Shown here: piece after piece, positions 39,084 through 49,123 of the stretch | How the letters are laid out: every line of letters starts with the position of its first letter | Position numbering within the stretch: the first letter of the stretch is position 1 | Source of the DNA: Variovorax paradoxus NBRC 15149 | Lineage (GTDB): Bacteria > Pseudomonadota > Gammaproteobacteria > Burkholderiales > Burkholderiaceae_C | Direction of reading: 5' to 3' | Length of the DNA stretch: 64,000 bases | Assembly (NCBI RefSeq): GCF_001591365.1 | Contig: NZ_BCUT01000001.1 | Location: forward strand, 868,001-932,000 | Notes under the pieces: model-generated | Told to the model about the DNA's origin: nothing | Database searches by the model: none | Seen by the model: the letters and a program-made list of their open reading frames with translations, nothing else | Made by a program: the position numbers and the translations under genes

Positions 39084-40627
39084 CCTCCGACCACCCTCCC
39101 CTCGCGCGCGGCACCGAACGCCTGGAACGCCTGCCCAGTCCGTCGGACTGGACCTTCGATCTCATCGAGACCTACCACACCGAGATCGCGAAGACGGCCA
39201 GGAGCTTCGGCCTGGACGTGTATCCCAACCAGCTCGAGGTGATCACCGCCGAGCAGATGATGGATGCCTATGCCAGCGTCGGCATGCCCATGATCTATCG
39301 CCACTGGTCGTACGGCAAGCAGTTCATCGCCACTGAAAAGAACTACCGCCGCGGCCACATGGGGCTGGCCTACGAGATCGTCATCAACTCGGACCCCTGC
39401 ATTGCCTACCTGATGGAAGAAAACACCATGGCCATGCAGGCCCTGGTGATCGCGCATGCGGCCTATGGCCACAACAGCTTCTTCAAGGGCAACTACCTGT
39501 TCCGGATGTGGACCGATGCGTCCTCGATCATCGACTACCTCGTCTATGCGCGGCACTACATCGCCGAATGCGAGGAACGGCACGGCCTCGATGCGGTGGA
39601 GCAGCTGCTCGACTCCTGCCACGCGCTGATGAACTACGGCGTCGACCGCTACCGCCGCCCGCAGAAGCGCTCGCTGGCGCAGGAAGGCACGCAGCGTGCC
39701 GAACGCGAGCGCTACATGCAGCAGCAGGTCAACGACCTCTGGCGCACGCTGCCGCGCAAGAGCGAACACACCACCGAATCCGACTCGTCCCGCCGCTTCC
39801 CCTCGGAGCCGCAGGAGAACCTGCTCTATTTCATCGAGAAGAACGCCGCGCTGCTCGAGCCCTGGCAGCGCGAGGTGGTGCGCATCGTGCGCAAGATCGC
39901 GCAGTATTTCTATCCGCAGCGCCAGACCCAGGTCATGAACGAGGGCTGGGCCACGTTCTGGCACTACACCCTGCTGAACACCATGTACGACCGCGGCCAG
40001 CTCGCCGACGGCTTCATGATGGAATGGCTCAGCTCGCACACCGGCGTGATCTTCCAGCCGCCCGTCGGGCATCGCGCCTACAGCGGCATCAACCCCTATG
40101 CACTGGGTTTCTCGATGTTCACCGAGCTGCGGCGCGTCTGCGAAAAGCCCACCGAGGAAGACCGCCGCTGGTTCCCCGACTTCGCGGGCACCGACTGGGT
40201 CAAGACGCTCGACTACGCCATGCGCAACTTCAAGGACGAGAGCTTCGTCGGCCAGTTCCTGAGTCCCAAGACCATGCGCGATTTCAGGCTGTTCGCGATC
40301 CGCGACCACCAGAGCGAACCCGAGCTGGAGGTGTCCGCCATCCACGACGACAGCGGCTACCACGCGCTGCGCGAATCGCTGTCACGCCAGTACGACATCG
40401 GCAGCAGGGAGCCCGACATCCAGGTGTGGAACGTCAACATGCGCGGCGATCGCGCGCTGACGCTGCGCCACACGCAGCGCAACAACCTGCCGCTGCACGA
40501 CGATGCCGAAGAGGTGCTCAAGCACGTCGCGCGGCTCTGGGGCTTCGACGTGCACCTGGAGAGCGTCGATGCCCAGGGCCACATCACCCGCAGCTGGAAG
40601 GCCGCGGCCCCGCGGCAAACCGACTGA
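39080..40627 (+). CDS. ycgB: SpoVR / YcgB family protein
   Basis: 515 residues, full family length. Conserved blocks: WSYGKQFIATEKNYRRGHMGLAYEIVINSDPCIAYLMEENT, AHAAYGHNSFFKGNYLF and QVMNEGWATFWHYTLLNTMYD, with many His and Glu residues that look like a metal centre. Biochemical function is not established. Its ATG overlaps the yeaH stop by 4 bases, so the two are coupled. Confidence 0.94.
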   Translation: MTSDHPPLARGTERLERLPSPSDWTFDLIETYHTEIAKTARSFGLDVYPNQLEVITAEQMMDAYASVGMPMIYRHWSYGKQFIATEKNYRRGHMGLAYEIVINSDPCIAYLMEENTMAMQALVIAHAAYGHNSFFKGNYLFRMWTDASSIIDYLVYARHYIAECEERHGLDAVEQLLDSCHALMNYGVDRYRRPQKRSLAQEGTQRAERERYMQQQVNDLWRTLPRKSEHTTESDSSRRFPSEPQENLLYFIEKNAALLEPWQREVVRIVRKIAQYFYPQRQTQVMNEGWATFWHYTLLNTMYDRGQLADGFMMEWLSSHTGVIFQPPVGHRAYSGINPYALGFSMFTELRRVCEKPTEEDRRWFPDFAGTDWVKTLDYAMRNFKDESFVGQFLSPKTMRDFRLFAIRDHQSEPELEVSAIHDDSGYHALRESLSRQYDIGSREPDIQVWNVNMRGDRALTLRHTQRNNLPLHDDAEEVLKHVARLWGFDVHLESVDAQGHITRSWKAAAPRQTD

Positions 40628-40651
40628 GCGGCCGGCGCCGCAGCGGGCTCG

Positions 40652-41092
40652 TCAGGGCACCAGGGCCGCAATGGCCAGCACGTAGCCCTTCACGCCAAGA
40701 CCCACGATGATGCCGCGCGCCGCGGGCGAGATGTACGAGTGGTGGCGGAATTCCTCGCGCGCGTGCACGTTCGAGATGTGCAGCTCGATCAGCGGCACGC
40801 TCGCGCCCTTGATGGCGTCGTGCAGCGCGATCGAGGTGTGGGTGTAGGCGCCCGGGTTCATCACCACGCCCAGCATGTGGCCCGCGGCCACTTCGCGGCC
40901 GGCCTCGTGGATCCAGTCGATCAGCACGCCCTCGTGGTTCGACTGGCGGCATTCGATCTCCACGCCGTGCTTTGCGCCGGCCTCCTGGCACAGGCGCTCG
41001 ACGTCGGCCAGCGTGTCGCGTCCGTATTGCTCGGGCTCGCGGGTGCCGAGCAGGTTGAGATTGGGGCCGTTGAGGACGAGTATTTTCTTCAT
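40652..41092 (-). CDS. aroQ: 3-dehydroquinate dehydratase, type II
   Basis: 146 residues. Family motifs: [20 protein letters not shown] with the catalytic Tyr, the flexible-loop Arg before it, [21 protein letters not shown] [11 protein letters not shown] with the catalytic His, and [20 protein letters not shown]. It performs the third step of the shikimate pathway in the cytoplasm. It converges with ycgB and is divergent from the Rieske gene. Confidence 0.96.
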   Translation of the reverse strand: MKKILVLNGPNLNLLGTREPEQYGRDTLADVERLCQEAGAKHGVEIECRQSNHEGVLIDWIHEAGREVAAGHMLGVVMNPGAYTHTSIALHDAIKGASVPLIELHISNVHAREEFRHHSYISPAARGIIVGLGVKGYVLAIAALVP

Positions 41093-41147
41093 GGTGAATG
41101 GCTTCCTGGGATGCCGCCATTATGGTTGCGCTAAGGTGGTGCGCATC

Positions 41148-41825
41148 ATGAGCACAGACAGCATTCCAACCTGGCATCCCGTGGCCCGCTCGGCCGAACT
41201 GCGCCCCGGCGCCAACATCGTCGCGGGCTTTGCCGAAGGCCAGGAGCTGGCCCTCTGGCGTGCGGCCAGCGGCGCCGCGCAGGCCTGGGAAAACCGCTGC
41301 CCGCACCGCAGCGTGCGCTTCACGCTGGGGCAGGTGCTGCAGGACCGCCTCGCCTGCGCGTACCACGGCTGGCAATACGACGCCGGAAACGGCCAGTGCG
41401 CGAGCATTCCCGCCCATCCCGGCATGCCAGCGCCGCGCAATGTGTGCGCGAAGGTGTTCCATGCGGCCGAGGCGGCCGGCATGCTGTGGGTGAGCCTCGC
41501 GGCCGAGACGCCGCCTTCTCCGCCGCCGGGCGATGCCGTGCCGGCCGGGTGGTCGTTCTGCCGCACGCTCAGCGTGCGCGCCGGCGTGGCCCGCGTGCGC
41601 GATGCGCTCGCGGCGCGCGGATTCGGGTCGGAGGCGCCGCCTGCTTTGCGCGGCGCGCTCGGCAAGGTCGATGCCGCCGCGCTGATGCTCGATGCACAGC
41701 CGCAGCTCGCCTTCATTCACCTCTGGACGCCCGCCGCGCCCGGCAGCGGCGCCATGAAGAAGCTGCACGCCGCCGCGCGCGCCCTGCGCGGCGAAATCGA
41801 AGAACAACAGCAGCCGCAAGCCTGA
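41148..41825 (+). CDS. Rieske [2Fe-2S] protein, separate cluster-carrying partner
   Basis: 225 residues. A complete Rieske domain occupies about 8-118, with ligands Cys51-x-His53 and Cys70-xx-His73 (NRCPHRSVRF ... LACAYHGWQYD). The C-terminal 100 residues (from about GWSFCRTLSVRAG) show no catalytic iron motif and no family I recognise. The following gene supplies an oxygenase catalytic domain lacking the cluster ligands, so the two probably form one enzyme. The ATG at 41148 gives MSTDSIPTWHPVARS, a standard Rieske-oxygenase N-terminus. Confidence 0.85.
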   Translation: MSTDSIPTWHPVARSAELRPGANIVAGFAEGQELALWRAASGAAQAWENRCPHRSVRFTLGQVLQDRLACAYHGWQYDAGNGQCASIPAHPGMPAPRNVCAKVFHAAEAAGMLWVSLAAETPPSPPPGDAVPAGWSFCRTLSVRAGVARVRDALAARGFGSEAPPALRGALGKVDAAALMLDAQPQLAFIHLWTPAAPGSGAMKKLHAAARALRGEIEEQQQPQA

Positions 41826-41838
41826 CCGGAAGAACCCC

Positions 41839-42702
41839 ATGCCCTTCGTCACCGATGACCCCAACATGCTCGACGACTGGCTGGTCGCAGGCCCCGCGGC
41901 CGCGCTCGCCGGCAGCTCCGAAGCGCGGCCCCGCGCAGTTCGCCTGCTCGGCGAAACGCTGCAGCTGTGGACCGATGACGCCGACATGCCGCAATGCCGG
42001 CTCGGCACACGCGCGCTCTCGGTCCAGGCGCGCCACGGCCATCTCTGGGTCTGCCCGAGCGGCCGGCCCGCACGGCCGCTGTTCGACTTTCCCGAATACG
42101 GCGAAGCCGGGCGCCGCATCATCGACTGCGGCGCCATCGGCGTGGCGGTGTCGGGCTTGCGCGTGATCGAGAACTTCCTCGACATGGCGCACTTCCCCTT
42201 CGTGCATGCCGGCTTCCTGGGCCAGGTGCCGCACACCGAAGTGGCCAAGTACCAGGTGCAGGTCGATCCCGCCACGCACGAGATCTGGGCCACCGACTGC
42301 CGCTTCTGGCAGCCCCGCGCCTCGGCCGCCCACGGCAGCGGCAGCGAAGTGCTCTACAAGTACCGGGTGATGCAGCCGCTCTCGGCCATGCTCTACAAGT
42401 CGAGCTCGCGCGACGGCGAGCTCGATGCCATCGGCCTGTTCCTGCAGCCGCTGGACGACGAGCACGTGATCGCCCATACGCTCTTGGCCTGCTACGACGA
42501 CAGCTCCACCGATGCCGAGCTCATCGCGTTCCAGCAGACGATCTTCGGGCAGGACAAGCCGATCCTGGAGAACCACGCCTTCAAGCGCATGCCGCTCGAA
42601 GGCCGCGCCGAAACGCCGACGCGAGGCGACACCTCCTCCGTCACCTACCGGCGCTGGCTGCGCGAGCGCGGCATGCGCTTTGGCGTGAGGCAGGCGGCAT
42701 GA
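41839..42702 (+). CDS. Rieske-oxygenase catalytic subunit lacking its own Rieske ligands
   Basis: 287 residues, shorter than the usual 340-350 of vanillate O-demethylase-like oxygenases. The mononuclear iron site is intact: Asn112, Asp115, His118 and His123 in ENFLDMAHFPFVH. The N-terminal 95 residues keep the shape of a Rieske domain (RAVRLLGETLQLWTDD, then VQARHGHLWVCPSGRP) but the CxH/CxxH segment between them is gone. Electrons presumably come from the cluster protein encoded 13 bases upstream. Substrate unknown; an O- or N-demethylase is plausible. Confidence 0.85.
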   Translation: MPFVTDDPNMLDDWLVAGPAAALAGSSEARPRAVRLLGETLQLWTDDADMPQCRLGTRALSVQARHGHLWVCPSGRPARPLFDFPEYGEAGRRIIDCGAIGVAVSGLRVIENFLDMAHFPFVHAGFLGQVPHTEVAKYQVQVDPATHEIWATDCRFWQPRASAAHGSGSEVLYKYRVMQPLSAMLYKSSSRDGELDAIGLFLQPLDDEHVIAHTLLACYDDSSTDAELIAFQQTIFGQDKPILENHAFKRMPLEGRAETPTRGDTSSVTYRRWLRERGMRFGVRQAA

Positions 42703-43337
42703 TCCGGCTCTACGACTACGCCCTGTCGGGCAACTGCTTCAAGGTGCGGCAGATGCTTGCCTGGCTCGGCCTCGACTACCAGCGCGTGCCGGTCGACTTC
42801 CATCCGGGCCGCGAGCACCGGTCGGCCGCGTTCCTGGCAGAGGTCGATCCGCTGGGCCAGCTTCCGGTGATCGACGACGACGGCTTCTTGCTGCGCGACG
42901 CGCAGGCCATCCTCGTCTATCTCGCGAGCAAGCACGACGCCGAGGGCCGCTGGTACCCCGCCGATCCGCAGCTGCGCGGCCAGGCCGCGATGTGGTTTGC
43001 CATGGCCGACGAGCTCACCCGCACCGCCTCGGCCGCGCGGCTGCACGACGCCTTCGGCTACGAGAACATCGACATCGAGGCCTGCCGGCGCGGCGCGCAT
43101 GCGGCCTTCCGCCTGCTGGACGACCATTTGGCCGAGCGCGCCAGCGAGGGCCGCCAGTGGCTGGCCGGCCCGCATGCGACCGTGGCCGACCTGGCCTGCT
43201 TTCCCTATGCGGCCCTCGCTGGCGAAGGCGGCATTTCGCTGGACGAATACCCCGCCCTGCGACACTGGATCTGGAACTTTCGCCACCTGCCCGGCTTCAT
43301 CGGAATGTCGGGTATCTTTGCCGCCGGGGCGGCCTGA
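42699..43337 (+). CDS. Glutathione S-transferase family protein
   Basis: 212 residues. The thioredoxin-like N-terminus (IRLYDYALSGNCFKVRQMLAWLGLDYQRVPVDF, with LPVIDDDGFLLRDAQAILVYLA as the glutathione loop) precedes an all-helical C-terminal domain. It overlaps the oxygenase stop by 4 bases, placing it in the same operon. It may handle a reactive oxygenase product; this is inferred. Confidence 0.9.
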   Translation: MIRLYDYALSGNCFKVRQMLAWLGLDYQRVPVDFHPGREHRSAAFLAEVDPLGQLPVIDDDGFLLRDAQAILVYLASKHDAEGRWYPADPQLRGQAAMWFAMADELTRTASAARLHDAFGYENIDIEACRRGAHAAFRLLDDHLAERASEGRQWLAGPHATVADLACFPYAALAGEGGISLDEYPALRHWIWNFRHLPGFIGMSGIFAAGAA

Positions 43338-43378
43338 ACGCCGGCCTCGCTATCCTTGTCCCTTTGCCCTGAAGCGCC

Positions 43379-44485
<1,107 letters not shown>

Positions 44486-44506
44486 CCTTCTAGGAGAGCG
44501 CCCGCC

Positions 44507-45430
44507 ATGAACCGCATGGAACCCCTGCGCAAGATCGAAGCGGGCGTCCTCGAGATCGCCTATTACGAAACGGGGCCCTCGGACGGCCCGCCCGTGCTGC
44601 TGATGCACGGCTTTCCGTACGACATCCACACCTATGCGGAAGTCGCGCCGATGCTCGCCGGGCAAGGCTGCCGCGTGATCGTCCCGTACATGCGCGGCTA
44701 CGGTTCCACGCGCTTCCTGCACGATGCCACGCCGCGCTCGGGCGAACAGGCGGCCTTCGGCGCCGATTTGCTCGCGCTGCTCGACGCGCTGGAGATCGAC
44801 CGCGCGGTGCTCGCCGGCTACGACTGGGGCGGCCGCGCCGCCTGCGTGGCGGCGGCGCTGTGGCCCGGGCGCTGCGCGGGCCTGGTCTCGCTCAACAGCT
44901 ACAACATCCAGAACATCGCCAAGGCGATGGAGCCGGACACGCCCGAAAACGAGCACAGCCTCTGGTACCAGTACTACTTCCACAGCGAGCGCGGCCGCGC
45001 CGGCCTCGCCAAGGACCGCAGGGCGCTCACGCGGCTGCTGTGGCGGCTCTGGTCGCCGACCTGGAAGTTCGACGACGCCACCTTCGAGCGCAGCGCCGCG
45101 GCCTTCGACCATCCTGATTTCGTCGAGGTGGTGATCCACTCGTACCGGCACCGCTTCGGCTTGGTGGCGGGCGACCCGGCCTATGCGGACATCGAACGCC
45201 GCCTGGCCGCGCAGCCCGCGATCACCGTGCCCACCATCACCTTCGACGGCATCGACGACGGCGTGCGGCCGCCCGCCGATGCCTCGGCCCATGCGCAGCG
45301 CTTCAGCGGCCCGCGTTCGCACCGCCTGGTGCCCGGCGCGGGCCACAACCTGCCGCAGGAGGCGCCGCGCATCTTTGCCGACGCCGTGCTCGAACTCGTG
45401 CCCGCCTTGCGGCACCACAACACCCTCTGA
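44507..45430 (+). CDS. Alpha/beta hydrolase, epoxide-hydrolase/dehalogenase-like
   Basis: 307 residues. The oxyanion segment HGFPYD (34-39) and nucleophile elbow GYDWGG, with Asp106 in place of Ser, place it with epoxide hydrolases and haloalkane dehalogenases. The catalytic His is near GAGHNLPQEAP at the C-terminus. It lies between frmA and fghA, which usually adjoin. TAGGAGAG precedes the ATG; a second ATG three codons on is possible. Substrate unknown. Confidence 0.88.
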   Translation: MNRMEPLRKIEAGVLEIAYYETGPSDGPPVLLMHGFPYDIHTYAEVAPMLAGQGCRVIVPYMRGYGSTRFLHDATPRSGEQAAFGADLLALLDALEIDRAVLAGYDWGGRAACVAAALWPGRCAGLVSLNSYNIQNIAKAMEPDTPENEHSLWYQYYFHSERGRAGLAKDRRALTRLLWRLWSPTWKFDDATFERSAAAFDHPDFVEVVIHSYRHRFGLVAGDPAYADIERRLAAQPAITVPTITFDGIDDGVRPPADASAHAQRFSGPRSHRLVPGAGHNLPQEAPRIFADAVLELVPALRHHNTL

Positions 45431-46305
45431 TGACCGACTCCCTCAAGACCCTTTCCGAGCACCATGCCTTCGGCGGCGTGCAGAGCTTCCACGAGCATGC
45501 CTCGCACGAGATCGGCCTGCCGATGCGCTTTTCGGTCTACCTGCCGCCGCAGGCTGCGCAGGAGCGCGTGCCGGCCCTTCTTTACCTTGCGGGGCTGACC
45601 TGCAACGAGGAAACCTTTGCAGTGAAGGCCGGCGCGCAGCGCATGGCCGCCAGCCTGGGCCTGGCGCTGATCGCGCCCGACACCAGCCCGCGCGGCAGCA
45701 TTGCCGAAAACCTGCCCGGCGCCACCGCCCACTGGGACTTCGGCGTTGGCGCGGGCTTCTACCTCGATGCCACCGAAGCGCCCTGGTCCACCCACTGGCG
45801 CATGGAAAGCTGGATCGTGCACGAGCTGCTGCCGCTGGTGGGGCGGCACTTCGCCATCGACGACCAGCACCTGGGCATCTTCGGCCATTCGATGGGCGGC
45901 CACGGCGCGCTCACGCTGGCGCTGCGGCATCCGGGGCGCTTCAAGTCGCTGTCGGCCTTTGCGCCCATCTGCGCGCCCACGCAATGCCCGTGGGGCCAGA
46001 AGGCGTTCGGCGGCTACCTGGGCGAGCCCGGCGGCGACCGCGCGCAATGGCTCGCGCACGACGCCAGCGCGCTCATGAAGTCGCAGACCGCCGCGCCCTA
46101 TCCGCAAGGCATATTGGTCGACCAGGGACTGGCCGACAAATTCCTGGCCGAGCAGCTCAACCCCGAAGCCTTCGAGGCCGCCTGCTTTGCCGCCGGCCAG
46201 CCGCTCACGCTGCGCCGCCATGCGGGCTACGACCACGGCTACTACTTCATCCAGACCTTCATGGCGGACCACATCGCGCACCACGCGCAAACGCTGCGCG
46301 GCTGA
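45430..46305 (+). CDS. fghA: S-formylglutathione hydrolase
   Basis: 291 residues, esterase-D family. The nucleophile elbow GHSMGGHGAL and LAGLTCNEETFAVKAGAQRMA are diagnostic, with the catalytic His in YDHGYYFIQTFMADHI. It hydrolyses S-formylglutathione to formate and glutathione, completing the FrmA route. Its ATG overlaps the hydrolase stop by one base (TGATG). Confidence 0.96.
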   Translation: MTDSLKTLSEHHAFGGVQSFHEHASHEIGLPMRFSVYLPPQAAQERVPALLYLAGLTCNEETFAVKAGAQRMAASLGLALIAPDTSPRGSIAENLPGATAHWDFGVGAGFYLDATEAPWSTHWRMESWIVHELLPLVGRHFAIDDQHLGIFGHSMGGHGALTLALRHPGRFKSLSAFAPICAPTQCPWGQKAFGGYLGEPGGDRAQWLAHDASALMKSQTAAPYPQGILVDQGLADKFLAEQLNPEAFEAACFAAGQPLTLRRHAGYDHGYYFIQTFMADHIAHHAQTLRG

Positions 46306-46332
46306 TCGACCGCGGCCCACGGCCGGCTTATC

Positions 46333-46845
46333 ATGGGGCGCATGTCCGCAGCACAGATTCCCGCCTTCCAGTTGCGGTCCCGCGACGGCGCCGCCGAAGA
46401 GAGCCTGGCGCTGGCCGGCATCTGGCGCCGCGCCTGGATCGCGGCCAACCGGAATGCCGCCGTCATCGAGCCGATCACGCATTGGCTGCGGCGCGTGCAA
46501 ACCGAATTCGTACCGCCCGCGGACGTGGTGCTGGCCGAGCGCGAAGGCCAGGTGCTCGCCTTCATGGTGCTGCTGGTGCGGCGCGAATATGTGGCGCAGC
46601 TGTTCGTCGAACCGCATCTTCGCAACCAGGGCCTGGGGCAGGCGCTGCTCGACGAGGCCAGCGTGCGCATGCCGCTCGGCTGGAAGCTTCACGTGGCCAC
46701 CAGCAACACCGCGGCGCAGCGCTTCTACGAACGCTACGGCCTGGTGCGCGGCGCGGTCGACCGGCACCCGGCCAGCGGACGCGAACGGGTCGCCTACCAT
46801 TGGTATCCGGCGAGCCCGCCGCGGCAGCCGCGTCGCACCGGCTGA
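46333..46845 (+). CDS. GNAT-family N-acetyltransferase
   Basis: 170 residues. The acetyl-CoA loop reads VAQLFVEPHLRNQGLGQALLDEA (R/Q-x-x-G-x-G/A), followed by TSNTAAQRFYERYGLVRG. The acceptor is unknown. Either the ATG at 46333 or the one at 46342 (MSAAQ) may be used. It follows fghA after a 27-base gap and could share its transcript. Confidence 0.87.
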   Translation: MGRMSAAQIPAFQLRSRDGAAEESLALAGIWRRAWIAANRNAAVIEPITHWLRRVQTEFVPPADVVLAEREGQVLAFMVLLVRREYVAQLFVEPHLRNQGLGQALLDEASVRMPLGWKLHVATSNTAAQRFYERYGLVRGAVDRHPASGRERVAYHWYPASPPRQPRRTG

Positions 46846-46871
46846 GCGCCTTCTTCCCCTGCCCTTTCTCC

Positions 46872-47261
46872 ATGCGCATCGATCACATCGCCCTCTGGAC
46901 CACCGATCTCGAACGCTGCAAGCGCTTCTACGTCGACTACTTCGGCGCCACGGCCGGGGCGGGCTATGCCAATCCGGCCAAGGGCTTTGCCTCTTGCTTC
47001 CTGAGCCTGGGCGACGGCGCGCGCATCGAGGCCATGACCACCCGCACGCTCTCGCCGGTGCCCGCCGAACCCGGCGCCCAGCGCATGGGCTGGACGCACC
47101 TGGCCATCAGCGTGGGTTCGGAGGCTGCCGTCGACGCACTGACGCAGCGGCTCAAGTCGGACGGCTACCCGCTGCTCGACGGCCCGCGCCGCACCGGCGA
47201 CGGCTACTACGAGAGCGTGGTGCTCGACCCCGACGGCAACCGCATCGAGATCACCGCATGA
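46872..47261 (+). CDS. VOC-superfamily (glyoxalase-like) protein
   Basis: 129 residues, two beta-alpha-beta-beta-beta units. Metal-ligand-like positions: His5 in MRIDHIALWT, Glu54-region in GARIEAM, His in MGWTHLAISV and Glu in DPDGNRIEI. That pattern fits glyoxalase I or related dioxygenase and resistance proteins. Substrate not assignable from sequence. Confidence 0.87.
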   Translation: MRIDHIALWTTDLERCKRFYVDYFGATAGAGYANPAKGFASCFLSLGDGARIEAMTTRTLSPVPAEPGAQRMGWTHLAISVGSEAAVDALTQRLKSDGYPLLDGPRRTGDGYYESVVLDPDGNRIEITA

Positions 47262-47280
47262 ACCGCGCAAAGCCTGCCCG

Positions 47281-47667
47281 ATGAGCGAATTCGTACAAAG
47301 CCTGCACGAAGTCTTCGAGCGCCTCGGCCGCATCGAAACCCGCCGCATGTTCGGCGGCCACGGCGTCTGGCACGAGGGCCGCATGATCGCGCTTGTCGCC
47401 AAGGACACGCTCTACCTCAAGTCCGATGCCGGCAGCGCCGAGCATTTCGACAAGCTGGACCTGCCGCCCTTCACCTATGTGCGCGAAGGCAAGGCCATGC
47501 CGATGTCGTACCGGCTCGCGCCGGCCGATCTTTTCGAAGACCGCGAGGAAGCCGCGCTCTGGGGCCGCCGTGCCTACGAGGCAGCCCTGCGTTCGGGCCA
47601 GCCGCCGAAGAAGAAAACCGCCAGGAAAGCCCCGGTGAAGAAGAAAAAGAAAGCAGCCTCCTCGTGA
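47281..47667 (+). CDS. TfoX N-terminal-domain protein with a Lys-rich tail
   Basis: 128 residues. The core (ETRRMFGGHGVWHEGRMIALVAKDTLYLKSD ... FTYVREGKAMPMSYRLAPADLFED) is the TfoX N-terminal domain; the C-terminal TfoX domain is missing. The last 22 residues are very Lys-rich, suggesting nucleic-acid contact. Function of such single-domain proteins is unclear; full TfoX is a competence regulator. Overlaps the next gene by 4 bases. Confidence 0.85.
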   Translation: MSEFVQSLHEVFERLGRIETRRMFGGHGVWHEGRMIALVAKDTLYLKSDAGSAEHFDKLDLPPFTYVREGKAMPMSYRLAPADLFEDREEAALWGRRAYEAALRSGQPPKKKTARKAPVKKKKKAASS

Positions 47668-48275
47668 GCGACAACCCTCCCGCATTGCCGCCCCTCCCCG
47701 AACGCGAGCAGATCGCGCTGCTCGAACCCTTCGAGGGCCTGGGCCTGAAAGACATCGTGGTCGTCTCCACGCTGCAGGACGCCGAACATGCCGCCGCCGA
47801 ATTGCTGGCCGCCGGCGTGGCCGGCTTCGACACCGAATCCAAGCCCACCTTCGCGAAGAACGAGGTCTCGGGCGGCCCGCACGTGGTGCAGTTCGCCACG
47901 CGCGAAATGGCCTGGCTGTTCCAGCTGCACCGCACCGAATGCAATCCGGTGGTCGCAACGCTGATTGCTTCCACCGAACTGCGCAAGGTCGGCTTCGGCC
48001 TTTCGACCGATCTCACGCTGATACGCAACCGCCTCAACATCGAGCCGAAGGCGGTGTTCGACATCGACAGCGAGTTCCGCCACCGCGGCTACCGCAAGTC
48101 GGTCGGCGTGAAGGCGGCCGTGGCGCTGGTCTTCAACCAGCGCTTCGTCAAGTCGCGCAAGGCGACCACCTCGAACTGGGCCAACAGGCAGCTGACCGAA
48201 GCGCAGATGCGCTACGCGGCCAACGACGCCTATGCATCGATCCGCGTGTTCGATGCGCTGTTCGGCAAGCCCTAG
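47664..48275 (+). CDS. 3'-5' exonuclease, DEDDy (RNase D-like)
   Basis: 203 residues starting at a GTG. Exo motifs are GFDTES (Asp56, Glu58), the Asp in GFGLSTDLTLIRN and the YxxxD in MRYAANDAYAS, so the catalytic DEDDy set looks complete. There is no HRDC domain, so it is a stand-alone nuclease rather than RNase D itself. It overlaps TfoX by 4 bases and its stop overlaps the convergent esterase. Confidence 0.88.
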   Translation: MSDNPPALPPLPEREQIALLEPFEGLGLKDIVVVSTLQDAEHAAAELLAAGVAGFDTESKPTFAKNEVSGGPHVVQFATREMAWLFQLHRTECNPVVATLIASTELRKVGFGLSTDLTLIRNRLNIEPKAVFDIDSEFRHRGYRKSVGVKAAVALVFNQRFVKSRKATTSNWANRQLTEAQMRYAANDAYASIRVFDALFGKP

Positions 48276-49000
48276 TCCCGCCCCGCCTCCAGGATCGCCT
48301 GCGCCAGGCGCTTCGGGTTCGAGAAGAACATCTCGTGGCTGCCGGGGCACTCCACCAGCCTGAACAAGCCGAGCCGCTCCGACAGGCGCGGATGCCACGG
48401 CAAGCCGTGCGGCATGGCCGTGTCCTGCAGGCAGTTGAGGTACGACTTGCCGATCTGCAGCGCCGCCAGCGGCTCGCGCAGCCGGATCTTGTCGGTGAAG
48501 GTGCGGTAGGGATGCGGGTTCAGCCGCTCGTAGCTGGCCTGCGCGAGCGGCAGGTCTGCGTCGTTGATGAAGGCTTCGCGCCAGATCTCGAACGGCAGGC
48601 TCACCGCATTGCCATTGGCCGCGGCCACGGCGTCGAACATCGCGACGTAGTGCGGGGGCACCATGTCGTTGAGCGATTCACCATCGAGCGGCACGAAGGC
48701 GTTGACGTAGACCAGGCGCCGCAGCCGCTGCGCGATGCGGTCCGCCACGCCCGAGATCACCATGCCGCCGTAGCTGTGGCCCACCAGGCGAACGTCCACC
48801 AGGTCGTGCTCCTCGATGAAGCGAACGGCCGAGTCGATCGCATCGACGAGGCTGGTGCGCGAGCGGTCGTCGCCGGGGCGGTTTCCCGCGAGCGTGGGGC
48901 AATGCACGTGGTGGCCGGGCTCGCGCAGGCCGGCGGCCACGGCCTCCATCTCGGCGCCGGTGTGCCAGGCGCCGTGGATCAGGACATAGGTGTCGGACAT
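48272..49000 (-). CDS. Alpha/beta hydrolase, EstC/pyrethroid-hydrolase-like
   Basis: 242 residues. YVLIHGAWHTGAEM is the oxyanion segment, VGHSYGGMV the nucleophile elbow and CPGSHEMFFSNP the catalytic His. The short cap and the HGAWH block match plant methyl-esterase and bacterial EstC-like enzymes. Monocistronic, with AGGAGACACC before the ATG. Substrate unknown. Confidence 0.87.
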   Translation of the reverse strand: MSDTYVLIHGAWHTGAEMEAVAAGLREPGHHVHCPTLAGNRPGDDRSRTSLVDAIDSAVRFIEEHDLVDVRLVGHSYGGMVISGVADRIAQRLRRLVYVNAFVPLDGESLNDMVPPHYVAMFDAVAAANGNAVSLPFEIWREAFINDADLPLAQASYERLNPHPYRTFTDKIRLREPLAALQIGKSYLNCLQDTAMPHGLPWHPRLSERLGLFRLVECPGSHEMFFSNPKRLAQAILEAGRD

Positions 49001-49123
49001 GGGTGTCTCCTTCTTTATCGTCGTCGTTGAATTGGGACGACTTTAGGAAACACGGGGCGGCGCGAATGGCCGCTGGCTGCCAGGCCCATGGCCGATTTGC
49101 GCCTGCGCTGCCTTGCTTTTGCC

